Source: Sphingobacterium sp. lm-10 | GTDB taxonomy: Bacteria; Bacteroidota; Bacteroidia; Sphingobacteriales; Sphingobacteriaceae | Assembly: GCF_023554555.1 (NCBI RefSeq) | Contig: NZ_JAMJWC010000001.1 | Span: 682,001-746,000 of the forward strand | Direction: 5' to 3' | DNA length: 64,000 nucleotides | Program-made: the position numbers and the translations under genes | Shown: in pieces, positions 52,224 through 61,326 of the stretch | Layout: each line of letters opens with the position of its first letter | Numbering within the stretch: the first letter of the stretch is position 1 | Notes under the pieces: generated by a model | What the model saw: the letters and a program-made list of their open reading frames with translations, nothing else | Told to the model about the DNA's origin: nothing | The model's database searches: none

Positions 52224-53093
52224 ATGGCTTCAGGATTTTTTGCAATATTAGACGATATCGGTGCCTTAATGGACGATGTCGCTGTTACCAGTAAGATCGC
52301 TACCCGCAAAACCGCGGGGATTTTGGGCGATGATCTGGCGGTAAATGCCGAGAAGGCCACGGGCTTTCTGGCTAATCGAGAAATTCCGGTATTGTGGGCC
52401 ATTACCAAAGGCTCTTTCATCAACAAGCTGATTATTGTACCAGTAGCCTTACTACTAAATGCCTTTTTTCCAGTTGCTATTCAGGTCATTCTTGTTTTAG
52501 GGGGATTTTACCTGGCATACGAGGGCGTAGAGAAGATCGTGGAATTCCTGTTTCATCGTCAGAAAACGGGGCAGGAAGTGGTATCAGAGGCAGAGATGGA
52601 TGCTGCTGCCATGGAAAAAGCAAAGGTGCGTTCGGCCATCACCACTGACTTTATACTTTCTGTCGAAATCGTCATTATTGCACTGGGTACCGTATTGGAC
52701 CGCAGCACCACCATACAGATCGTAACCGTTTCTGTTGTGGCCATTTTGGCCACAGTAGGTGTATATGGTATCGTAGCACTAATCGTACGAATGGACGATG
52801 CGGGCTATCACTTGATCAAAAAATCAGAAAATAGAGGATTCAGGGCGAAGCTAGGTCAAGTTTTGGTAAAGGCGTTACCCATCGTCATCAAAACGCTCGG
52901 TGTGATCGGTACCGTAGCCTTAATCTTGGTATCTGGTGGTATTTTCGTCCACAATATTGATTTCTTTCATGGCATACTGCCTAACTTACCGGGCATTTTA
53001 ACAGAGCTCTTGATCGGTTTGATTGCAGGGATCGTAGCGCTCATCGCCGTATTGGGAGGCAAAAAAATCGTTGGATTGTTTCGTAAAAGCTAG
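52224..53093 (+). CDS. DUF808 family membrane protein (YedI-like)
   Basis: A 289-residue inner-membrane protein of the DUF808/YedI family. The start FFAILDDIGALMDDVAVTSKIATRKTAGILGDDLAVNAEKATGF is diagnostic (DDxA/DDLAVNAEK). About six helices follow, including IIVPVALLLNAFFPVAIQVILVLGGFYLAYEGVEKI and VIGTVALILVSGGIFVHNI. Function not established. Its stop overlaps the stop of the convergent YitT gene by four bases (53090-53093). A TACATTTA element at 52193 may be its promoter. Confidence 0.92.
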   Translation: MASGFFAILDDIGALMDDVAVTSKIATRKTAGILGDDLAVNAEKATGFLANREIPVLWAITKGSFINKLIIVPVALLLNAFFPVAIQVILVLGGFYLAYEGVEKIVEFLFHRQKTGQEVVSEAEMDAAAMEKAKVRSAITTDFILSVEIVIIALGTVLDRSTTIQIVTVSVVAILATVGVYGIVALIVRMDDAGYHLIKKSENRGFRAKLGQVLVKALPIVIKTLGVIGTVALILVSGGIFVHNIDFFHGILPNLPGILTELLIGLIAGIVALIAVLGGKKIVGLFRKS

Positions 53094-53971
53094 TGCTTTA
53101 CGATCTCCTTCACGATTCCGCCTTGAGGCTCGCGTACTGTCTGCGTAAAAATGAATGCTTTTGGATCTATCGCATGCACGATATTACGTAGTTTTCGTAC
53201 TTCCAACCGCGTTACGATCGTGAAGATAATATCTACCTCTGTGCTTTGCTCAAAAGATTCTTTCATAAATCCTCGTTCGCCTTTGTACACGGTAATACCA
53301 CGATTTAGCGATAATACCAAAGCGCGTTTCACTGCTTCGCTATCCGAAGAAACAATGGTAACACCGGTATAAGCCTCGATACCTTCGATCACGTACTTGG
53401 TCGTTTGGCTCGCGATTAGGTAGGTTAAGATCGCGTATAAAGCTGTTTCTACACCAATAAAGGCTGCTGCCACAATGAATATAATCATATTCATTCCTAG
53501 AATTATTTCCGTAATTGTGAAGCTACTTCGTTTGAAGGTAAGTAAAGCCAATACCTCCATACCATCGAATGTACCGCCGCCTCGCATAGAAAGTCCAATA
53601 CCAATCCCCATAAAGAAACCGCCGAACATGGCGACCAGCAATCTGTCATGAGTAAGCTCTGGAAAGGAAACAAAGTGCATGGTAAGCGCAATCAATACGA
53701 TGGTCAAGCTACTACGTATCGCAAAGTTGCGACCTACTTTGGCAAATGATAAAGCAATAAATGGAACGTTGAGTAGCACTAAAAGTATACCCAGATTCCA
53801 TCCATATACCTCGTGTAATAACAGGGATATGCCCGTTACACCACCATCTAGAAAATGATTGGGAACCAAAAAACTTTTAAGCGCAAAGCTCGCAAATAAG
53901 ACACCGAGGATCAGAAATATAACGTCGTAAATGGTGAACAGCGAACCATGTTTTTGGGGAGAAGCAGACAT
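53090..53971 (-). CDS. YitT family membrane protein (DUF2179 C-terminal domain)
   Basis: A 293-residue protein with five to six N-terminal helices (IYDVIFLILGVLFASFALKSFLVPNHFLDGGVTGISLLLHEVYG; LVAMFGGFFMGIGIGLSMRGGGTFDGMEVL; IAILTYLIASQTTKYVIEG) and a cytoplasmic C-terminal DUF2179 domain at about 215-285 (VTIVSSDSEAVKRAL; GITVYKGERGFM; DIIFTIVTRLEVRKLRNIVHAIDPKAFI). Such proteins are widespread in Firmicutes and Bacteroidota; a transport role is suspected but not shown. Convergent with DUF808, overlapping by four bases. Confidence 0.92.
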   Translation of the reverse strand: MSASPQKHGSLFTIYDVIFLILGVLFASFALKSFLVPNHFLDGGVTGISLLLHEVYGWNLGILLVLLNVPFIALSFAKVGRNFAIRSSLTIVLIALTMHFVSFPELTHDRLLVAMFGGFFMGIGIGLSMRGGGTFDGMEVLALLTFKRSSFTITEIILGMNMIIFIVAAAFIGVETALYAILTYLIASQTTKYVIEGIEAYTGVTIVSSDSEAVKRALVLSLNRGITVYKGERGFMKESFEQSTEVDIIFTIVTRLEVRKLRNIVHAIDPKAFIFTQTVREPQGGIVKEIVKH

Positions 53972-54111
53972 AAAAAGACTAAAGCAATTTTGGTGTAGTT
54001 GTATTATTTTCCGCGTATCGCTACGCGCTCATCAAATATATCATTTCTTTCACTATTTCGAAACTATTCCTTATGTTTGATAGCGTAGCATTTGCTGTGT
54101 TTTCCTCCACC

Positions 54112-54564
54112 ATGATTCGACACATTTTATTTTTCTTGTTTTTTCTTCCTGTACTGTTGTGGTCCAATACATTGGAAGAAGTTCGGAGTAAGTTCCCCAA
54201 AGTAGTATCCGATAGTGAATTGTGTAAAAGTCTAATTACGGATTTAACAAGTAAGCGTAATATCACTTCTACAGAGAAAGCGTATTTGGGCGCACTGCAA
54301 ACGATATGGGCAAACCATACCAACAGCCCAATTAGCAAATGGAAAACTTTTCAAAGAGGCAAAGATAATCTGGAAGCAGCTGTTCTGCAATCTCCTAATA
54401 ATGTTGAAATTCGTTTACTGCGCTATTCTGTGCAGAGTAACTGTCCTCGCTTTCTGAATTATTACCGAGATATGGAGGGAGACAAATCCTATATTCAGCA
54501 GCGAAAGACACAGCTAAAACATCCACAGGTGCTGAAAATGTACAATACCCTGTTTAAGAGTTAA
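54112..54564 (+). CDS. hypothetical exported protein
   Basis: A 150-residue protein from the chosen ATG (MIRHILFFLFFLPVLLWSN), which gives a clear signal peptide; the 13 upstream codons do not. The mature part is helical (TLEEVRSKFPKVVSDSELCKSLITDL; EKAYLGALQTIWANHTNSPISKWKTFQRGKDNLEAAVLQSPNNVEIRLLRYSVQSN; QQRKTQLKHPQVLKMYN), with a TPR-like character, and two cysteines. No family was recognised. It precedes the lycopene cyclase gene by 72 bases on the same strand, so the two are probably co-transcribed, but a functional link is not shown. Confidence 0.7.
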   Translation: MIRHILFFLFFLPVLLWSNTLEEVRSKFPKVVSDSELCKSLITDLTSKRNITSTEKAYLGALQTIWANHTNSPISKWKTFQRGKDNLEAAVLQSPNNVEIRLLRYSVQSNCPRFLNYYRDMEGDKSYIQQRKTQLKHPQVLKMYNTLFKS

Positions 54565-54636
54565 TAATCGCGTGAGTAAACCATTAAATTCACACTTACG
54601 CACAAACTTTTAGACCTACACAACGTTTCTAGGAAA

Positions 54637-55806
54637 ATGCAACAATCATCTACAAATTATCATATAGCAATTCTAGGAGCTGGCATCGCTGGTCTTACTT
54701 TGCTTTTGGATGGATTGAAACAAAATATATGGGAGAATAAATCCATTCTTCTTCTCGGCGAATCATTGAATAATACGCCAAACAAGCGTATTTCGTTCTG
54801 GTCTACGGCTACTGATCCTATTCCAGATTTTCCCTATTTAAAATGGGATAAGCTTTCGGTTGTCTCTAACGATGGAGTTTCAATTCCATTGAAATTGGAT
54901 GATTATTCCTATTATAGTTTCGACGCTTCAGCATATCGAAAACATGCTCTGAAAGAGATCAAGAAATATGAGAATGTTACTGTGGTGGAAGGCAAAGTAC
55001 AGCATATACTACAAGATGATAAAAGCTGTGAGGTTCGAAGTGATGAAGGCGTTTTCTTTGCTGAATATGTCTTTCAGACTATCTTTGAGGAGCCAACATT
55101 AAAACCACATAACCAGTATTTCCTCCAACATTTTACGGGATGGAAGATACGCACTGAGCATCGTTTCTCGGATCCAGAGGAAGCGGTGATTATGGATTAC
55201 CGCACCTCTCAAGAACATGGTACATCTTTTATTTATGGTTTACCTGCGTCAGATAACGAGATTTTTGTTGAGTATACTATCTTCTCTAAGTCATTAATCT
55301 CGCGGGAAGAGTATGCCGAAAAGCTAGCTTTATATTTACGAGAAGTATGCCATGTTAAGGACTACGAAATAACGGAGGAAGAATATGGGGTTATTCCGAT
55401 GACGGATTATCATTTTAAACGTCGTGATGGTCGCGTATTTTTCTTAGGATCAGCAGGAGGGGATACGCGAGGCTCTACAGGCTACACCTATACTAATGTA
55501 AAGCGAACGATCTCCCAAATTTTAGAGGCATTCAAGCGTAAAACATGGCCACAGGTGACCTTGCCTTCGCGTCGTAAGGAACAGTTCTACGACGCTATTT
55601 TGCTGCATGTATTAGCCCAAGGTGGTTACCCTGGGCATATGTTATTCACTGATTTATTTAACAAGGCACGTGCATCACACGTTTTTCAATTTTTGGATGC
55701 GCAGTCGGACTTTACGAATGATCTTCGCATTATGTGGAGCTTGCGTAAATGGCCGTTTATTTTAGGAATGCTGCGTACACTCCGATTGATGGTATTCAAG
55801 AGGTAA
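54637..55806 (+). CDS. lycopene cyclase family protein
   Basis: A 389-residue flavoprotein of the lycopene cyclase (CrtY/CrtL-type) family: FAD-binding AILGAGIAGLTLL with GxGxxG at 14-19, YYSFDASAYRKHAL, the conserved QHFTGWKIRTEHRF and VIMDYRTSQEHGTSFIYGLPASDNEIFVEYTIFS blocks, and EEYGVIPMTDYHF with the diagnostic Glu/Tyr motif. The C-terminal VFFLGSAGGDTRGSTGYTYTNV matches the FAD domain end. It would turn lycopene ends into beta-rings. No crtB, crtI, crtZ or crtW gene is in the window, so it stands apart from the rest of a carotenoid pathway; another substrate cannot be excluded. Confidence 0.9.
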   Translation: MQQSSTNYHIAILGAGIAGLTLLLDGLKQNIWENKSILLLGESLNNTPNKRISFWSTATDPIPDFPYLKWDKLSVVSNDGVSIPLKLDDYSYYSFDASAYRKHALKEIKKYENVTVVEGKVQHILQDDKSCEVRSDEGVFFAEYVFQTIFEEPTLKPHNQYFLQHFTGWKIRTEHRFSDPEEAVIMDYRTSQEHGTSFIYGLPASDNEIFVEYTIFSKSLISREEYAEKLALYLREVCHVKDYEITEEEYGVIPMTDYHFKRRDGRVFFLGSAGGDTRGSTGYTYTNVKRTISQILEAFKRKTWPQVTLPSRRKEQFYDAILLHVLAQGGYPGHMLFTDLFNKARASHVFQFLDAQSDFTNDLRIMWSLRKWPFILGMLRTLRLMVFKR

Positions 55807-55836
55807 AACACTTGAAAATATAGGGGATAGATCAAT

Positions 55837-55956
55837 CTAACTAGCCTCAGCTAAACCCATATCCTCCGATTGCTCATCTTCTAGAATTGCCATCAGTAAT
55901 AAGTAATATCCTTTGTCCAACCCTAATTTTGCTGCTTTTGTCTCGATAGTGTTCAT
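55837..55956 (-). CDS. possible 39-residue peptide gene
   Basis: A complete ATG-TAG frame of 39 codons encodes MNTIETKAAKLGLDKGYYLL in its first half and an acidic end (EDEQSEDMGLAEAS). It lies alone between two convergent genes and has a sensible composition: a Lys-bearing helical front, a hydrophobic LLLMAIL core and an acidic tail. It has no family that I know. It could be a small protein, a peptide precursor, or chance. No modification enzyme gene lies beside it. Confidence 0.4.
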   Translation of the reverse strand: MNTIETKAAKLGLDKGYYLLLMAILEDEQSEDMGLAEAS

Positions 55957-56103
55957 AGCGTTTAATTTTTTGGTGTGTGAATGATATTGTCTGCTATTAG
56001 GACTATTCCAAACGCGATGCCAAACATCTAAATTTTACAGCCAGGTAACTTAAACAGGTATAATCGGAACGTCTTAGCGTATTGTGCCCCAGTTTAGGGA
56101 ATT

Positions 56104-56703
56104 TTACTTACGTACTAGTCCATTTACCAACGCTTTCCATTGCGGGTAAGAGGCACCTAACTTGGCTCCAATCGTTACAATCCTATTGCGGATCTCAGCA
56201 GATAGGCTGCTCGTATCCGTATTTGGCGACTGATTTCGGCCAGCATACACTGCGGATACTACGTTGTCTTTCTGCTCTACGCAGATGGTAGAAGTCGCAT
56301 TAGCGGTAAAAAAGTGCGCTGTCTCTGAGGATTTTTGGGTAGGATCTTCCGATGGACGTAGCGTAATAGCTATTCGCTTAAAGGCCTTGTCTTCGTTTAC
56401 ATGTATCCCTTCTATCTGTACCCAATCATATCCTTCTTCATTTGATCTTGAAGGCAATGGTACCTTAATCTTGACATAGGCACCTTCTGTCAACGTATTT
56501 TTCTCTGCCAGATTGGTATGATCTTGATACAAGGAAAATGTAGCTGCCGGAAATTGACTAATATCGTCCCATTGCTCAATAGATAATAACCTATTCTTAG
56601 CAATCTCATAGAATTCATTTGCTTGATCAAGCCCTGCAAAGTCAGCCGAATCACGACAATCTAGGTGATGGCCCTTAATTTGTTTAGGGATGTGTTCGTT
56701 CAT
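56104..56703 (-). CDS. hypothetical protein, cytoplasmic
   Basis: A 199-residue soluble protein with no signal peptide and no recognised family. A helical start (NEHIPKQIKGHHLDCRDSADFAGLDQANEFYEIAKNRLLSIEQWDDISQFP) is followed by beta-rich blocks (GAYVKIKVPLPSRSNEEGYDWVQIEGIHV; FKRIAITLRPSEDPTQ; FFTANATSTICVEQKDNVVSAVYAGRNQ) and a C-terminal helix (RNRIVTIGAKLGASYPQWKALVNGLV). The layout suggests a small alpha-beta protein. It lies 90 bases after the large sensor kinase gene on the same strand; any link is unproved. Confidence 0.75.
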   Translation of the reverse strand: MNEHIPKQIKGHHLDCRDSADFAGLDQANEFYEIAKNRLLSIEQWDDISQFPAATFSLYQDHTNLAEKNTLTEGAYVKIKVPLPSRSNEEGYDWVQIEGIHVNEDKAFKRIAITLRPSEDPTQKSSETAHFFTANATSTICVEQKDNVVSAVYAGRNQSPNTDTSSLSAEIRNRIVTIGAKLGASYPQWKALVNGLVRK

Positions 56704-56793
56704 GTCGGGGTGTTTTTTGGTACAATGTAGACTGTAGCAGTAAAACCGAACGAACCCGGTAATGTTTTTATAGAGTGAAAGTTAGCATTATTG

Positions 56794-59700
56794 TTATGCT
56801 ATAGGTAAGCTGAAATAGAAGGTTGATCCCTCTCCCCAAATGCTTTCTATCCATATTCTACCATAATGCCGCTGCACAATTTCTGCACTCAAGTACAATC
56901 CTATTCCGAATCCAGCAATGTTATCCATGCTTTTACTCTTCACGCGATAATAACGATCAAACAGATGATCTATATCTGCTGTCTTGATCCCCATACCAAA
57001 ATCCTGCACACTTACGATCACCATACCATCGGCCACTCTACTCCGTACGATTACTTTATCTGCTCGTGGAGAATACTTGACGGCGTTCCCGACCAGATTA
57101 TATACGACAGAGCTGATTTTCTCACGATCTGCAGACAGCATTACCACTTGTTCTTCTTCGTAAGTAATTTGATGGCTGCTAGTTACATCCTGTGCTATAT
57201 CGATTGTTTCTTCAATAAGCTCACGCAAGGAGAAATGCTGCGCATGGAGATGGATCTTACCAGAATCCAATCGGGAAACATTAAGAAAACCATTGATCAA
57301 GGTGTTCATCTTCTTCAATTGAGAAAAAAGCTTATCTAGCTTATCCGCCGAAAAGTCGTCCGAATTATTTTGTGCTTTCCGTTGCAATATCTGCGCATAA
57401 CCACTCATCGCAGTCAGCGGCGTTTTGAGTTCATGGCTCACCATTGCGATAAAATCGTCCTTGCGTTGGCTATCCGCTTTAGATTCGGTGATGTCCAATA
57501 ATGTTCCGATCAATCCGATTACTGCTCCTTGTTCGTTCAGTTCCACCTTACCAGTAGAATGTAACCATTTAGCAGCGGAGCCATTAGCAGGCTGAATTTG
57601 ATATTCTATACTAAAGCGTCCTTTATTCTCCACCGCCTCCTGAATTGCTGCAAGAAATTGTATCCTATATTCCGCCAGGATAATTGGTATGGTTTGATCG
57701 AATAATAAATCGGTTCCGATCGGAATACCGTGCAAATGGTATGCTATATCGGAGAAGAATAAGTTGTTGGTGCCCCAGTCGGTTCGCCAAGTACCGAGAT
57801 TGGCGGCTTCCATCGACAAGAGCAATGTGTCAGAAGTCTTTTCTAAAGCTAGCCGTGCATTGATCAATGTCGTGACATCTGCCGCCACAGCCATCACACC
57901 AGTAATGCGATGATCCACTTGTATTGCTTCAATCGTTAGGTTTAAATAATTGGTTTCAGCCAGTCCATTACGCATCAGTGTAATGGGAAACTCCGACGAT
58001 ACAAATCGTTCGCCCGTTTGGTACACTTCGTCTTGTATTGCTAGTAATTTTTGCGATACGAGCGCAGGAATTGTTTCGAAAAGCGGCTTTCCTAGAATAT
58101 CCTGAGCGTCGCGATTCCAATAGTGCAGCATACGATCATTGGCTATTTCCACCATATGATTGGGGCCGTGATAAATGGCAATGGCAACCGGTGCATTGGT
58201 AATCAATGCACGTAACTGTTGTTCAGCTTGATTGCGCACACCCAATATTTTTATTTGTGCCCGTACCTTGGTGAGTAATTCTGCTGCCGCAAAGGGTTTC
58301 ACTAGGTAGTCGTCTGCGCCTGCTTCCAGACCATCTATCCGTGCTTCTGCTCCAGCACGTGCAGAAAGAAAAATAACCGGTAGGCGTACTGTTAGCGGTG
58401 TGCTGCGTATCAGATGTAGCAGTTCCTTTCCATCCATCACCGGCATCATCATATCGCTCAATACCAGATCAGGCTGCCGAGACTGTATGCTGCTCCATGC
58501 TATTGCACCGTTTGATGCCAGTTCAACCTGAAAATAAGGCTCAAGTAATCGTTCGAGATAGGCACGCATATCCGAATTATCGTCGACAACCAGAATGCGT
58601 ATGTTAGTAGTGCTAAATCCTAAATCAGGATTTTCATTAATCGCAGATTCGGTCGGCAAAAATTCTATGGCATTATCCTGCTGCAATAAACTCGTGGCCT
58701 CCTGTATAAAGGCTCCCTTCAAAGCAGATGTGTCGATATTCACTACCTCTTCTGAGACCTTTGCTGCTGGTAGATGTGCTTTACCCAACGGGATGCTGAC
58801 TGTAAAGACTGATCCTATGCCTTCGGTACTATCTACATGAATCTCACCCCCATGTAACAACACCAGTTCGTGCACCAAGGAAAGGCCAATGCCAGAACCT
58901 TCGTGCGTACGTCCAGAGGCATTTTCTACGCGATGAAAACGCTCAAACATATAGGGTAGTTCTTTGGCAGGGATGCCCGTGCCCGTGTCTGCTACCTGTA
59001 GGAATACATTATCCTCGGATTCATAAACTCGAATTTTAATACTTCCTTTCCAAGTAAATTTGAAAGCATTTGACAATAAGTTGAGTACGATCTTCTCCCA
59101 CATTTGGCGATCTACATACACTTCTGATACGATGGGAGCGGCTTCTACTACCAAGCTCATGCCGGCTTTTTCAATAATAGATCGAAAGCTGCTGGCCAAG
59201 TCTACCGTCAATTGACCAAGATCTACCTTCTGGTAGGCTGCCTGCGTACGACCGGCTTCGACACGACTGTAATCCAACAGGTTGTTGACGAGCTTAAGTA
59301 AACGCAAGGCATTTCTATGAGTAGCTTGTAACGGCGCCTGCAAATCAACAGGGAGAGTTTCTTGCTGTAGAATGTCTTCCAACGGTCCCAGCATCAACGT
59401 TAACGGGGTTCTAAACTCGTGACTTATATTGCTAAAAAACTGAGTTTTAGCTCGGTCTATTTCTGCTAATGCTTCAGCACGTTTTAATTCTTGTTCGTAG
59501 GCGTAAACGTTAGAAAAGGCAGTATTATAGGTGTTGAGCAATTGTTCATAGAAATTACGGTAATCGCTGTCTAGCGCTCGTCGTGCACTAACTCCGGCAA
59601 TTAGAAAGCAAAATGCTTCGTCCTGTCCGCTGATGCGAATGGGTAAAATAACGGCGGAGGACGGACATTCTGGATAGGGCTGGCATTCGAATTCTTCAAA

Positions 59701-60492
59701 AAGCGAAGTAAGATGGCGTACTTCTTCTATATTTCCGCTATGTCTCCACTGTTGTAAAGGCCAGCTACCAGTTGCCTCTATCAAATTTAAGCTTTCAGGA
59801 GTTAGTTTACTGTTATTGGGTAAGCCCGAGGTACTGATAAGCTTAACGGAATTTTGCTGACTATCTAACTGGTAGAGCATCAGAAAGGGGAGGTCCAGCT
59901 CACATTCAGGCTGTAAATTTCGGGTTACGGCTGCAATATCTTGAATGCTTTTGGCTTCGCCTAATGCGGCACCCAAATCGCGTAGTACTTTGGTACGTCG
60001 GGCACTTAGCATTTTTACGGTAGTTTCTGTAATAGGATGGAAAATTCCACCTACACCACCAGATTCATCGCGTATTGGCGCAAACGAAAAAGTCATGAAA
60101 GCTTCTTCCAGATAGCCATGGCGATCCAGAAACATGCGCTGATCATTGATGTATGTGCCTTCCCCCAGTTCTCCACGACTGAATGCATCACCCACGACTT
60201 CCAAAGCGGTCTCCCAGCAGATTCTAAAATTTTGTCCCATTGATGTGGGGTGCTTATCCCCACAAATTGGACGATAACTATCATTGTAGATCTGTATTTT
60301 CTCCGGACCCCAAGCGATTAGAATTGGAAAAGTAGACGATAGACATAAACTCACTGATGTGCGCAAACTTTGAGGCCAATCTTCTATCGGGCCAAGGGCG
60401 GTCTTCGACCAATCCATACTTCGGATAAGCGTACCCATCTCGCCACCTCCAGAGAGGAATTGAGGAATATCTTTCGATTCAATTGTGTTCAT
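56794..60492 (-). CDS. hybrid sensor histidine kinase with two kinase cores
   Basis: A 1232-residue cytoplasmic signalling protein without membrane segments. Order: PAS-like sensing region 10-165, GAF-like region about 165-320, HisKA with His358 (FFSNISHEFRTPL), HATPase about 455-570 (N-box VLNLLSNAFKFT, G-boxes ADTGTGIP and EGSGIGLSL), receiver domain about 632-748 with phospho-acceptor Asp680 (LVLSDMMMPVMDG), two PAS domains about 760-1005, a second HisKA with His1020 (FIAMVSHELKTPL), and a second HATPase to the end (GFGIGLYLSAEIV). It ends with a kinase, not a DNA-binding domain, so it must pass phosphate to another protein. No response regulator gene is adjacent. Confidence 0.93.
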   Translation of the reverse strand: MNTIESKDIPQFLSGGGEMGTLIRSMDWSKTALGPIEDWPQSLRTSVSLCLSSTFPILIAWGPEKIQIYNDSYRPICGDKHPTSMGQNFRICWETALEVVGDAFSRGELGEGTYINDQRMFLDRHGYLEEAFMTFSFAPIRDESGGVGGIFHPITETTVKMLSARRTKVLRDLGAALGEAKSIQDIAAVTRNLQPECELDLPFLMLYQLDSQQNSVKLISTSGLPNNSKLTPESLNLIEATGSWPLQQWRHSGNIEEVRHLTSLFEEFECQPYPECPSSAVILPIRISGQDEAFCFLIAGVSARRALDSDYRNFYEQLLNTYNTAFSNVYAYEQELKRAEALAEIDRAKTQFFSNISHEFRTPLTLMLGPLEDILQQETLPVDLQAPLQATHRNALRLLKLVNNLLDYSRVEAGRTQAAYQKVDLGQLTVDLASSFRSIIEKAGMSLVVEAAPIVSEVYVDRQMWEKIVLNLLSNAFKFTWKGSIKIRVYESEDNVFLQVADTGTGIPAKELPYMFERFHRVENASGRTHEGSGIGLSLVHELVLLHGGEIHVDSTEGIGSVFTVSIPLGKAHLPAAKVSEEVVNIDTSALKGAFIQEATSLLQQDNAIEFLPTESAINENPDLGFSTTNIRILVVDDNSDMRAYLERLLEPYFQVELASNGAIAWSSIQSRQPDLVLSDMMMPVMDGKELLHLIRSTPLTVRLPVIFLSARAGAEARIDGLEAGADDYLVKPFAAAELLTKVRAQIKILGVRNQAEQQLRALITNAPVAIAIYHGPNHMVEIANDRMLHYWNRDAQDILGKPLFETIPALVSQKLLAIQDEVYQTGERFVSSEFPITLMRNGLAETNYLNLTIEAIQVDHRITGVMAVAADVTTLINARLALEKTSDTLLLSMEAANLGTWRTDWGTNNLFFSDIAYHLHGIPIGTDLLFDQTIPIILAEYRIQFLAAIQEAVENKGRFSIEYQIQPANGSAAKWLHSTGKVELNEQGAVIGLIGTLLDITESKADSQRKDDFIAMVSHELKTPLTAMSGYAQILQRKAQNNSDDFSADKLDKLFSQLKKMNTLINGFLNVSRLDSGKIHLHAQHFSLRELIEETIDIAQDVTSSHQITYEEEQVVMLSADREKISSVVYNLVGNAVKYSPRADKVIVRSRVADGMVIVSVQDFGMGIKTADIDHLFDRYYRVKSKSMDNIAGFGIGLYLSAEIVQRHYGRIWIESIWGEGSTFYFSLPIA

Positions 60493-60589
60493 GTGGTAAA
60501 TCTGTGGTATATCCTACCGATAGTATGCTAGCCGAGGAAGGTTAAAAATACACATTTACTTCCAATTTACCAGAAGCACAAAATTTGTA

Positions 60590-61312
60590 TTATTTGCTGA
60601 TCAGATCGCGTATAGCAGCAGAAGCAATGGCGCCACCAAAGGCAGCTGGTAAATACGACATTGTACCGTAAGCTGATTTCTTATAATTGCTTCCATCGGT
60701 GTACAATAAAGAAGCTTTTTCTGGCGGTTCGACAGAAAAAGCCACTTTTACACCTAATTGAATATCGTGTTTACGTAGTTTCTTGCGAATATGTCTTGCC
60801 AGCTTGCAGTTGTACGTATCGCTAATATCACCAATGCGGATTTGTGTAGGGTCTACCTTACCACCAGCACCCATGGAGCTAATGAATGGAATATTGGCCG
60901 CGTGAGCCGATCGGATTAAAAATAACTTAGGCGTGATGCTGTCGATAGCCTCAATAATATAATCCGGCTTTAAATCTATAAAAGAAGGAATACGTTCGGG
61001 CACCACAAATTCTTCAAACACCTGGAGCTCAAGCTCTGGATTGATAGACAGAAGGCGCTCGCGCATAATCTCCGCTTTAGAAACACCATGATTAGTCGCT
61101 AGCGCAGGAAGTTGCCTGTTTCTGTTAGAAGGATCGACCGTATCACCGTCTATAATCGTCATTTTACCTACGCCACTACGGCACACAAATTCTGCCGCAA
61201 AAGATCCTACACCGCCTAATCCAAGTACCATCACATGCGCATTGGTTAGTGTCTTAATGGCGTCGCCGCCAATCAAAGCTTCCGTACGAGAAAGCCAAGA
61301 TACATCTTTCAT
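60590..61312 (-). CDS. tcdA: tRNA threonylcarbamoyladenosine dehydratase
   Basis: A 240-residue ThiF/MoeB-like ATP-binding enzyme: GLGGVGSFAAEFVCRSGVGKMTIIDGDTVDPSNRNRQLPA at 31-70 forms the nucleotide-binding core, followed by YIIEAIDSITPKLFLIRSA and the TcdA-specific SSMGAGGKVDPTQIRIGDISDTYNCKLARHIRKKLRK and GTMSYLPAAFGGAIASAAIRDL end. It cyclises the threonylcarbamoyl side chain of t6A in tRNA. It lies 14 bases downstream of the TatD gene on the same strand, an operon of five minus-strand genes from 62941 leftward. Confidence 0.93.
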   Translation of the reverse strand: MKDVSWLSRTEALIGGDAIKTLTNAHVMVLGLGGVGSFAAEFVCRSGVGKMTIIDGDTVDPSNRNRQLPALATNHGVSKAEIMRERLLSINPELELQVFEEFVVPERIPSFIDLKPDYIIEAIDSITPKLFLIRSAHAANIPFISSMGAGGKVDPTQIRIGDISDTYNCKLARHIRKKLRKHDIQLGVKVAFSVEPPEKASLLYTDGSNYKKSAYGTMSYLPAAFGGAIASAAIRDLISK

Positions 61313-61326
61313 TATACTTTAAAATA

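Noticed and set aside
56866..57339. 157-codon plus-strand frame at the end of the sensor kinase gene
   Set aside because: Antisense to the conserved second HisKA/HATPase region; composition is atypical.
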